Of a DNA stretch of 64,000 bases, positions 53,869-64,000 are shown piece after piece (position 1 is the first letter of the stretch; each line of letters starts with the position of its first letter). This stretch comes from Trematomus loennbergii (lineage: Eukaryota > Chordata > Actinopteri > Perciformes > Nototheniidae). Both the position numbers and the translations under genes were made by a program. Location: positions 286,001 through 350,000 of the forward strand of contig JAAOOA010000184.1 in assembly GCA_012861695.1 (NCBI GenBank). Reading direction: 5' to 3'. The notes under the pieces were generated by a model, which did no database searches, was not told the DNA's origin, and saw only the letters and a program-made list of their open reading frames with translations.

Positions 53869-54025
53869 AAAGTGCTTCACTAAGTGTGCGTCCACATCAA
53901 ACCTGCAGCTCTGATGAAACACAGAGACACCTCACATCAAACCTGCTGCTCAACACGCCTGATTAAACACACCACTCTCAGGATGATAACCCAACGCACC
54001 AAAAGCACATCAGAGCTGAAAGACG

Positions 54026-54054
54026 GAGAGAGAGACATATGTGGGAGAACATGG

Positions 54055-54085
<31 letters not shown>

Positions 54086-54765
54086 GTGGGAGAACATGGG
54101 AGAGAGAGAGAGAGACATATGTGTGAGAACATGGGAGAGAGAGAGAGAGACATATGTGGGAGAACATGGGAGAGAGAGAGAGAGAGACATATGTGGGAGA
54201 ACATGGGAGAGAGAGAGAGAGACATATGTGGGAGAACATGGGAGAGAGAGAGAGAGACATATGTGGGAGAACATGGGAGAGAGAGAGAGACATATGTGGG
54301 AGAACATGGGAGAGAGAGAGAGAGAGACATATGTGGGAGAACATGGGAGAGAGAGAGAGAGACATATGTGGGAGAACATGGGAGAGAGAGAGAGAGACAT
54401 ATGTGGGAGAACATGGGAGAGAGAGAGAGAGACATATGTGGGAGAACATGGAGAGAGAGAGAGACATATGTGGGAGAACATGGGAGAGAGAGAGAGAGAC
54501 ATATGTGGGAGAACATGGGAGAGAGAGAGAGAGACATATGTGGGAGAACATGGGAGAGAGAGAGAGAGACATATGTGTGAGAACATGGGAGAGAGAGAGA
54601 GAGACATATGTGGGAGAACATGGGAGAGAGAGAGAGACATATGTGGGAGAACATGGGAGAGAGAGAGAGAGACATATGTGTGAGAACATGGGAGAGAGAG
54701 AGAGAGACATATGTGGGAGAACATGGGAGAGAGAGAGAGAGACATATGTGGGAGAACATGGGAGG
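54026..54765 (+). repeat. 34-38-bp minisatellite, 21 copies
   Basis: Each unit is CATATGTGGGAGAACATGGG followed by a (GA)n tract of variable length. I counted 21 CATATGTG cores. A few units read CATATGTGTGAGAAC. Open frames through it are repeat-driven. Confidence 0.95.
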
Positions 54766-55602
54766 CTTGTGAAGCCAAAGATTAAAGGAGGATATTTAAG
54801 GAAAGAAAGGAAGGGAGAATAGGAAGAAGAGGAGGATGTGAGAGAGGAAGGTACACAGAGGCACTCATCGATCAGAGCACTGAGGAACTACTTCTGATCA
54901 ACTCTGCACTTAAACATTCCCTCAGCGCTGCATGGGCTCTTATCACAGGTCCCCCCCCCCCCCCCAGCCGTCACATAGCAGCCATGATATCGATCTGTTA
55001 TATCCAGCTTCAATAACAATCTGCTTCTTCTCCTCTGCCTTTAGGATTTGAGCTGCTAACGACTGCCCATTGATTACTCTAGGGATGACCCTACCCCCCC
55101 CCTACCCCCACATCTTCACATCTAATGTGATGATGATAAAGTTCCCAGAGTGCAGTGGGTGCTGTTTGGTTGGCCCGGAGACAGATACTCTCATCATATC
55201 ACACGTGGATCTTCTCCTTTCACTGCTCTGAAAAGGTGTATTCCACTTAGCTGTGCTTTGCATTTCTAACACAAAAAAGGAGCATTACAAATACTAATAC
55301 TACTAATACTAATAGACATATTGTCCCTATCGTTTGTGTCCACTGTTGATCACCTCTTAGAGTATTTACTAAATAGTACGGTGTCCTTTTCAAAGCTGTT
55401 GTGTGTGGTAAAAGTGGGCTGATGATGATGATGATGTGGCGCGGGGGCCTCAGGGGTCCGTACACTTTCTAGCTCTGATGGTGCTGCTATTTTCACTGAT
55501 TATTCCTTGTCTCAATAATGATGATAAAGAAAAACAGCTTTGGGTTTTTACAAGCAATTTCAAAGTGTGAGAAATTGTGATGGGCAGTTTTCACCAACAT
55601 TC

Positions 55603-56541
55603 TAGGGCTGTCCCGAATACCATTTTTCGGGCTCCGGATATTCGATATATTCGTATATATTACTGCGTAGTAATCAGCAGCGAATTGCTTGAACACGTGT
55701 ATTTCGGTTTATTCATGGAATTCATTTTGTTATTCTACAGTATTGTTGTTTTATAGTTATTTGTTAATGTATATAACCCAATGTGTGTTCTTTGAAATTG
55801 AAAAGGATATTGCATTGTGTTTGTTACTTTCGTTGCAGTTGTATATGTCTTAAAGGTGGGGTAGGTAAGTTTGAGAAACCAGCTCGAGTGCGCTAGAATT
55901 TGAAAATACACAGGCGGAGAAAATCTGCCACTTCCTTATAGAGCCCCTCCTCCAACACACACGAACGCGCACATGACCAATGAGGGCACGAGATAAGTTT
56001 GTGCACAGATGGAAGGCTGACAGGCAGGTAGGCCATCCAGTTATTTTAGCAGGGCCGGCTAAAATGATTGGTCGTGCTTTTTACAGTACTACAGCTTCCA
56101 CAGATGACATTTTTTTATGGATTTATTGTCAAAGCACTTCAGATATTCATTGCTATCGGGATGTTAAGAGCATTCCATGGAATATAACAAAAAGTGTATC
56201 TCCAGCCGGTTTCTCAAACTTACCTACCCACCTTTAAGTGTAATTTGGCTTGGCTTCCTATTTTGTATGGACATGCTTTTATTTTGACGGAGAGTTAGCG
56301 CTGTTGACAGGAAGTTGTTGTTGCTATGGAAACAACGTGACGGAGATTAACAGAGAAAAAGTAATATCTACATATAAAGACGGAGAAAGTAAACGATAAC
56401 GTTTATGGTTAAGTGTTAGCACCCCCCGAAGAGGCACAAGCTCTTACGTTGATATTGGAGTTTTCAATAAAAAAACGAAAGACAATAAAACCCGAATAGT
56501 ACTCCAACGAACGAATATTCGGATATTCGGGTACAGCCCTA
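55603..56541 (+). mobile_element. hAT-like element with nested TTAA MITE
   Basis: Termini TAGGGCTGTCCCGAATACC and the reverse complement of ATTCGGGTACAGCCCTA. Perfect 8-bp duplication CAACATTC at 55595-55602 and 56542-56549. The element at 55854-56233 is inserted inside. Confidence 0.93.
55854..56233 (+). mobile_element. TTAA MITE, AGGTAGGGTAGGTA family, copy 4
   Basis: Termini AGGTGGGGTAGGTAAGTTTG and the reverse complement of AAACTTACCTACCCACCT, with TTAA on both sides (55850-55853, 56234-56237). AGATAAG at 55991-55997 and a CCAAT box are intact. Confidence 0.9.
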
Positions 56542-57339
56542 CAACATTCCATAATTAAATTAAATGAAAATAATCATTTGTTGAAGCCCTATTATCATAT
56601 CAATAAGTTGGGCTGCATTGACCGTTGCAATTGGAATAAGGCACTAGCTTTCACACATCTACTGAACAATGAAAATAAATCTGCACATTTGTTAATATAT
56701 CATTTAATTAGTTAATACTAATTTGAATGCCATGCTGTAGCAGGTGTGCCGTCTTAAATACAAATGAGCAGCAATGTGAAGGGCACACCGAGGGGAGGAA
56801 TAAATATGCAGAGATAAAAAGGGGAAATATAGATAAATATACATAAACATAAAGATATGCATTTCAACATTATGCAGCACAGAGTTGTTTGCAGGATTGA
56901 TCAGTCTAAAATGTGTTCAAAAATGTAATCAAAAAGCAACATATTTAAAAGAATTTCCATGATTCAATTCTTTAATTGTACTTAACATGTATAAGGGCCT
57001 CGGATTGAAAAGATTCCTGGGACTTTTACCCCCGTTTTCTCAGCTTCTCAATGCTCTCAGTCTCCACCTCTTCTGTCATTCCTCATCCCTCCATCTCAAC
57101 CTGCAGTCTCTCCTTTATATTCTCACTTCCTCCTCTCTTTCTGTCATTATCTCTCCGTTCCTCACCCCCTTATCCCCCCTCCTCACCAACGCTGCCACCA
57201 CCACCTCTCATCCTTCTTCTCCCTCCCTTTCAATATCCCTCATGCTCTGTCTCTTTCCCTTTACTCCATCACCTTCCCTCCCTCTCTCCTTCTCTCCCTT
57301 CTCCCTCCGCTCCATCCCCCTTTTCTGTTCCCTGTGAAA

Positions 57340-57650
57340 GGCGGAGTGACTGAGCGTCAGAGAGCGGATAGCTGGGAGCCGTTGGCGGTTATCGGCTGCT
57401 GCAGACTCTCTGTGCCGGTCTGATCTGTCTCCTCTTCATTAAGCAAATACGCCGACGTGGAAATGAAAACATAATAGCTATTTGATTTCCAGCGAGATAT
57501 TTTGCATATTGGTTCGGAGCTGATAGCGGAATTTCATCAAGTCGTTTTTTTCTCTCCTTCTACCCTCCCCTCTCCTGCCGCCACCACCATCATCACCCCC
57601 TCCTCCACCGCCTCCTTCTTTCCCTCCATCCTCATGCTTTAAAAACTGAA
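57340..57650. promoter_or_regulatory. Possible conserved non-coding block with GATA sites
   Basis: Repeat-free block with GGATAG (57367), TTATCG (57389), TTGCATATTGG (57502) and TGATAG (57521), after a long polypyrimidine stretch. A further AGATAG (57859) and TGATAAAG (57906) follow. Candidate enhancer by motif content. Confidence 0.3.
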
Positions 57651-57940
57651 TTACTGAGCGGGGCCGGCTTTCACAGAGATTTCTTTACATTGCTGGGAAG
57701 AGAAAAAAAGAGAGGGAGAGAGAATCTAGTTCCCCAGGAAGAATACTTAACCGATTAAATATCCCCACATTCCCATCTTTCTTCTGCCTCTCCCTTTCTG
57801 ATAACAAGGAAGAACATTTGAAGAATTCACAGTGCTTTAGGTTGACTATACTAATCACAGATAGGAGCGAGAAAATTAACTCCTTAATGAGCAGAGCCGT
57901 CTCCCTGATAAAGGTCCTGGGGAGAGGGGGGGGACAGTGG

Positions 57941-58124
57941 CAGACAGGCAGACAGACAGACAGACAGACAGACACAGACAGAGAGAGACAGACAGCAGAC
58001 ACACAGACAGACAGACAGAGACAGAGAGAGACAGACAGACAGACACACAGACACACACAGAGAGAGACAGAGAGACAGACAGACAGACAGACACACACAG
58101 AGAGAGACAGAGAGACACACAGAC

Positions 58125-58155
<31 letters not shown>

Positions 58156-58270
58156 CACACAGAGAGACACACAGACAGAGAGAGACAGACAGACAGACAG
58201 ACACACAGACAGAGAGAGACACACAGACAGAGAGAGACAGACAGACAGACGGACACACACAGACAGACAG
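57941..58270 (+). repeat. CAGA/GACA-type array, about 330 bp
   Basis: Mixed CAGACAGA, CAGAGAGAGA and CACACAGA blocks, low complexity throughout. Confidence 0.95.
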
Positions 58271-58560
58271 AATGAGAGAGCCTGACACCATGCAGGGTAA
58301 CAACTACTGGGCAGCAACGAAACCCCCGAATAGCACACAGATACCTACAATGCCTTGCATCAGCTTGGCTCTGATGGATGGTCCAGTGGCGGGATATCCT
58401 TCATGCCCCCGGAGAGAAAAACTAGCCCTGGAGGAGAGGATCAGCAGCCTCTTCACAGGGCTATCTGATGGTCCGGCTCTCAGCATCTCCCCCCCCCCCA
58501 AATAAATCTCCCTGCTGCTGCTTTCCATGTTTTAGCCGTGTAACTCCAGACCAGATAAAA

Positions 58561-58819
<259 letters not shown>

Positions 58820-60059
58820 ATAATCCTTCAACATTTTGTTTAAAGAGGCTCAGTCATTTAATTACCGCTGGGCTGCAGTTTTAGCAAATGTATTTTATGT
58901 ATGTAAAGTATTTACAACAATCTTATATTTATTTGTGTTTGTAAGGGTTTTTTTCTTCACATATATATAAAAAGACAATGAATATGCCATATAGATTTAT
59001 ACATAGATTAATTATTTGACAGGTCAATACAATTATTAAAAATAATTGATGACCTTGACATCCCAATGTAACACTGCACACAAAAACCCTTTTGTCACCA
59101 TTTGTGTAGTTCTCACTGACACAGAGGATGTGATTGTGGAGGGCGATGGTAAGGCTCTTAGCGAGACTCAGACATTGGGCTGTCATTGGACGGGTTTGCC
59201 ACCAGAGATCCCTGAATGTTCTCACGGCACTGCAGCGAGGGATCCAGATCCATTCTAACATGGATTTGGTGTTAGTTCAGTTGACTGGTTAGCTATATAA
59301 GGGTGTGTGTCTTCACATTTCCATGTGACTGCAGTGTCTCAGACAGTTGCATATAATGAGTGGTGTGGTGTTCTGTTCACGAGCGTTTGTTCTCTGGCAG
59401 CACTTCAGACACACTCACCCTGACACACTGTCTCATGTTCCTCAAGGACGCCTCACTCCCACATACATCAAAGAGCAGGCTACAGTTTACATTACACCAG
59501 CATCATGTATTTGCAGAATAAATCCAAACAAACTCCTCACTTTTAGCTTTCCCATGTTATGGAATTGTCTCACATAAACATGACCAGTGAGCTTGTAAGA
59601 CTTGGGGGGGGGGTTATCATACTGACTTTATAAGGAATAAGGAGCTGGGCAATGAATCAGAACCCTCTTTAGGTTTAGTATATGTGACTGATAATTCTCC
59701 AGTCCGAGGTGATGTCTGATGACTAATGTTTGCAGCTCTTCAATTTAGCAAACAGAAACCAGCCCCATCTAACATGAATCATAAACATCATATCTCCAGA
59801 AGTGCCCCCCACCCCAATGTGTATGTATGATCTACAGTCCAATCTGTCTGGGAACTTCCATCTGCAGCAGCTTCTCTTATCACTTTGTATAACAGCAACA
59901 ACCTCTAAGAGACCAGCTTATACCAAATATTGTATTGGTCTTTTCATGGAATGGTAAAGATACAGTTGAGGAGAAAAGGGAGAATTAACAGGTGGTGTTT
60001 CATAAAAAGTAAAAAAAGAAGAAAGAGGGGAGGAGTTTGGAGGGAGGAAGAGAGGGCTG

Positions 60060-60140
60060 AGACCCTGACTGCTGAGGCCCGGCATGCAGACGAGAAGCAG
60101 CTGATAAGCCGGCTGATAAAAGATAGAAAATAGCAGCAGA
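60060..60140 (+). promoter_or_regulatory. Triple GATA motif, candidate enhancer
   Basis: TGATAAG, TGATAAA and AGATAG start their GATA cores at 60103, 60115 and 60122, all on the plus strand, within 24 bases. A CAGCTG E-box-like hexamer overlaps the first site. This arrangement resembles GATA/E-box erythroid enhancers; function inferred. Confidence 0.4.
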
Positions 60141-60763
60141 TTTGAACTTTCCCACCGTCCTTAGATCCACGGGGGGGGGGGGGGGACTTGATTCAACTAC
60201 TTATTGAAACCCTCCCTATCTCAAGCCACACTGCACCCCCCAAACCCCTCCCATACCCAACAGCCGGGGAAGGATACAAGGGTAACACACACGCACGAAC
60301 ACACACACACACAAGGTCATAGAGTAAGTCTAACTATCCTCAAATCATCTCCGAGACAATGTTGCTTTCCATATCTCTGCTCCCCTCCGCTGACAGAGAG
60401 ACTTGGCCTTGACTAAGATGGTGAGAATTTTCACACAGTTCTTCTGAGTACAGACAAACACACACAAACAGTTTGGTGAATAAGGTCATTCCGTATCCGA
60501 CATGGTTTTGGCTGTGAAATTCATCAATAGGGATCATTCACAAGGTCTACGAGGACTCTCATGCCCTGGTTTTTCTTCACAGTGGAACAGGTGGGAATCG
60601 TCCCTATCCCATAATAAAAAAACACACCAATGATGAAAAAACTATATATTCACTGATTGTAATTTCCCCATCGTTCTGCATGTTTCTGGATTCCTTTCAA
60701 AGGTTTCATGCCTCATGTTGGGTAGTCAAAGCTCTTTAGTGTCTGAAATGTTGTCATAACAAT

Positions 60764-61378
60764 AGGCGCTTTCACACCAAGTACTTTGCCGTACTCAGTT
60801 CCCAGTACTTAGTTCTGATGAACTCTTTAGTTCTGATGAACTAAAGAGCAGATCGCGTTCACAACGGACATAAGTCCCTGGGGGAGGATTAGCCAAATGA
60901 AGCCGCTGACGTCACTTCTTCCTCTTCTGCTTTGGGTTTACTGGCAGGCCGCAAACAACTTCACGGCGTATACTGCCACCCGAAGTCCCGGCCGGAAGTC
61001 CCCGGAGCTCGGAGTCCCAGCAGCTTCTACTGAAGCCTTCCGAGTAAATTGCCAGAACGGCGACACCTCCTCATCACTCGTTAGTCTCTCTCCGTTGGTG
61101 CGCTGGGCTAATGCTAATAATGCTAATGCCAGCAAATACAATGGCGGCTTCACAAAACTTTTCAGAGTTTTACGGGGCGTGGTTTGCATTCCGCCCAGCC
61201 AATCAGAAATGGGAACCTTTTTCTCCCAGGAAAGTACCTGCTCTCTAGCAGGGACTAAAAAGGAGGTGGAAAGGTTCTCATGAACTAAGTTCTAATTCCG
61301 GATTTTGTTGGTGTGTACGCAACATTTCAAGAACTATCGGAACTATAGTGGGAAAAGTACTCCGGTGTGAAAGCGCCT
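60764..61378 (+). mobile_element. TIR element (AGGCGCTTTCACACC), 615 bp
   Basis: Termini AGGCGCTTTCACACC and the reverse complement of GGTGTGAAAGCGCCT; AAT flanks both ends. Contains a full CRE palindrome TGACGTCA (60907-60914) and a CCAAT box (61199-61203), plus a hairpin near 60826-60850 (CTTTAGTTC/GAACTAAAG). Superfamily uncertain. Confidence 0.82.
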
Positions 61379-62643
61379 AATAGCTCCCCTTATTTCCTTA
61401 GCTCTTTTAGCAGTGTGGTTAAGAGCAATGAGTAGATAAAATGCTGATGCCATTTTGAGATAGCGTTATTGCTATTACCTTCTAAAAGTCCTTCTGTTGA
61501 GTAAACTCTCAGACTCAGACAAACTCAATAACTGGACCTTTTTTAAACGACACATTTATGTTTTCTATATTTGCTAGATATAAAGAAATGTATTAGAAAG
61601 CCTCAATACACACAAAAGCCTTTCAACTTCATTCCATTTTCCCTAAGGCATCAATCAATGTATCTAATGCCTTGAGGCCATCCACAAATCAGTGATCCAG
61701 CTGACCGAAGTCGACCAACAGAAATGATTTGACTGTTAGCAGTTGTGCTACTCACACCATATGACACCCTATGGACAGGCTGGATGGCTTAACATCCGTT
61801 GTTGTCTTACATAGAACAAAGCTGGAACAAAGACACTTTTTTTAATAATACTGATGCTTAACAAAGGTTTACCGTTATGCCAATATACTGATATACACAT
61901 ATGAACCATGTTTGACTAGCACATCAGTAATTCCTCAATACATGCTACGTCACACTATAATCCGGCCAACAGCTAGTTAATAACAAGGTTGTGTGTCATC
62001 TACTGCATCAAAAGAAAGGAGGACGAGCACAGCAGACAGGTGGAGCAGAGACTCTAATGTACGGCCGGATTAGCATGAGAGACGTTTCTCAGAGTGTGAA
62101 AAGTGTGTGGGAAATTGTGTGTGTTGGAGTTTTAGTGAGATTAGTGTTTGCCTGTAATGTGTGTCTACATGAAATAATGAGCCTGATTGCAATCCCTTCT
62201 CCTTGATCTCTACCCTGAATAAAGAGGCAGATGAGAGATGTGATGGTGCAGAGGAAAGACCTGCCTCAGAGACAGGAAGCTCTGTGTTCACTGCTGACAA
62301 CTGAACACGTGGTCAAAAGAAAACCTCTTCAAGCAATCAGGAGTTGCATTTAGGATATAAACAAATATTTGGTATGTTTCATCTTTCATTCACCTTCCCT
62401 GTCCCATTCCCTGGCTTCTTTCTTACTTTTCACGGAGTTCTTCCTCCCCTGTCAAGGTTAACTTACTCATCTTCCTCCTTCATCGTTTTCCTAATTCCTC
62501 CTCCTCCTCCTCCTCCTCTACTCTGGCCTTCGCTTGTCATGTCCATTGTGCAGCTACACACACTGTTTCCAGAGACTAAACACACGGAGGAGACAAGAAA
62601 ACAGCTTTGGCAAACAGAGACTGAGAAGCCTCCTCAACGGGAC

Positions 62644-62681
62644 TGTGTGTGTGTGTGTGTGTGTGTGTGCGTGCGTGCGTG
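62644..62681 (+). repeat. (TG)n/(CGTG)n microsatellite
   Basis: TG repeat passing into GCGTGCGTGCGT. Confidence 0.93.
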
Positions 62682-63406
62682 ATGAATTGTTGCCGGGTGA
62701 CATCACACTGTGTGGAGCAGTTATTTTGTGGATCTAAACACCTCATGTTCACATTATATCTAAAACAAATACAGTAAGGTGTCATTTTCAAAGGACAGGG
62801 ACTCTCTGAATGTATGTTCACATACAAGCTACCGTTTCAGAAATATATCTTCTCCAAAGATATATGGGAACTTTCTTCTGGTCACTAAAAATGTGACCCC
62901 TGTGAGAACACTTTTGTCTGTGAGACACACGGGCAGAAAGTTCTTGATTTAATAATCAATAATGCAGACAGGCGGTACCTAGAAAACATAGCTGTATACA
63001 CTTTACATGGTCAGATATAAAACGAATGTCAAATGAGTTAGTGTCTGTTTATGACTTGTTGGTATCGTAAATGATATTCCAGAAGGAGTAGATGTTAAAT
63101 GGTGAACTGTTTAGTTTACAAAAGTAAAGGAGGTGTTTCTATAGGAATGATACTCTCTATTTGCCTCGTTAGTCATTTGAAATGAAAACACATTTTCACT
63201 TTCTCTCAGTTCTCTTTGGGAAATGGGTCATGCTTCACAAAGCATAACACTAATGAAATGAAATCATGTTATAAATATTGCAGTGTTGTGGGTCGTCAAA
63301 CAATAAGGCATCCTTCTTTAGTGTATTCCACTTAGTTCTCAAGAGAGCTCAAACTTAATGTCAGCCTGAATGAAACGTCCTTCGTAAGGAGTCACTCAAA
63401 GTCTCA

Positions 63407-63796
63407 GGGTGTTTCTCAATCGCGAGTAAAGCTGCTTCAGAGCCACTATTTCAAGCATACTACGTCATCGAGTGCCGCCGAAGTACTGTTCCAATCTCCA
63501 GCATACTTGGAAATCTACCGAGCCCGGCGTACTCCGTTTAGAGAAATATCGAGGCTGCACATGAGTAGACTCCGCGGTCTTAAATCCCCACAATGCTTTG
63601 CGCACGGACCAATTTCCCCAAATCTGTGGCGGAAGATGTAAGGCGGGGCCTCTCATATGACGCACACCTGCACACTTGCTAGCCTGTTCCACTCTTTGTT
63701 TTCCGAATGTCAGGAAGTATTCTTGCCTCGCTTCTGAAGCAAGACGCTCGGAAGACATGTGCTACCAAGCAAGCGTACTCGCGATAAGAAACACCC
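63407..63796 (+). mobile_element. TIR element (GGGTGTTTCTCAATCGCGAG), 390 bp
   Basis: Left end GGGTGTTTCTCAATCGCGAG; right end CTCGCGATAAGAAACACCC, complementary with one or two gaps. Target duplication not clear. Non-coding interior. Confidence 0.78.
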
Positions 63797-64000
63797 ACTG
63801 TGTAGGTTCTGAGTTAGGGGGATCCTCTGTGTGATGCAGAACACAGGTGTATTCTGAAGAGAACGGGCTGCCTTGGACCAGGTTATTAAGGACGCAGGCT
63901 AACTTAACATGAATACTGATACCCAGCCCCAGTGTACTGCAATTATCTTAGAACATCTCCTTTTTTACCCACAGATTGTGACACCAATTGAAGCATATCT

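Noticed and set aside
52720..53922. Frames of 350-400 residues, Ser/Leu/Pro-rich on one strand and Arg/Glu-rich on the other
   Set aside because: Direct product of the polypurine array; no domain, no splice context, open on both strands.
53937..54822. Several frames of 180-266 residues with a periodic motif
   Set aside because: They follow the 21-copy minisatellite and are open in multiple frames because units lack stops.

Overview
The window is vertebrate, most likely ray-finned (teleost) fish, genomic DNA. It is AT-leaning and full of long CA/TG microsatellites and short inverted-repeat transposons of fish type (hAT-like with 8-bp target duplications, TTAA-inserting elements, a Harbinger-like element). 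It holds a truncated LINE, and its few coding segments are short exons with consensus splice sites. No bacterial operon, rRNA, tRNA or CRISPR array was found.

The only gene I can support is on the minus strand. Three exons (48214-48360, about 38073-38207, 18350-18483) together encode the N-terminal part of a FOG-family zinc-finger cofactor, best matched to zfpm1 (FOG1). After the unseen first exon the peptide starts SLGDL, as in ZFPM1 (KRSLGD). The exon 3/4 junction gives WRGPDELE and exon 4 gives WGPYPG, matching the conserved GPDELE...WGPFHG stretch of ZFPM1. Splice phases agree (1, 1, 1, 0). Exon 1 should lie to the right of base 64000. The zinc-finger exons should lie left of base 1. The rest of the window is intron: the left part is intron 4, 18484-38072 is intron 3, 38208-48213 is intron 2, and 48361-64000 is the 3' part of intron 1.

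The introns contain three kinds of material. (1) Microsatellites and minisatellites: eight CA arrays of about 100-380 bp, a GATA/GATG tetranucleotide array (23.9-24.4 kb), a 1-kb polypurine array (52.8-53.9 kb), a 21-copy minisatellite (54.0-54.8 kb) and a CAGA array (57.9-58.3 kb). (2) Transposons, several nested: a TTAA element holding a second element at 10.9-12.5 kb, and a hAT-like element split by a TTAA element at 55.6-56.5 kb. (3) Single-copy blocks rich in WGATAR motifs, which are candidate enhancers. FOG1 is the partner of GATA1/2, so GATA-site clusters in its introns make biological sense, but conservation could not be tested here.

The most interesting points are the complementary CA and UG repeats flanking exon 3, the ambiguous reading frame and tandem acceptor of exon 3, a TTAA transposon family that places the same AGATAAG site four times in this locus, and the uniform strand orientation of all long CA arrays. 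I did not find an undescribed multi-gene system.
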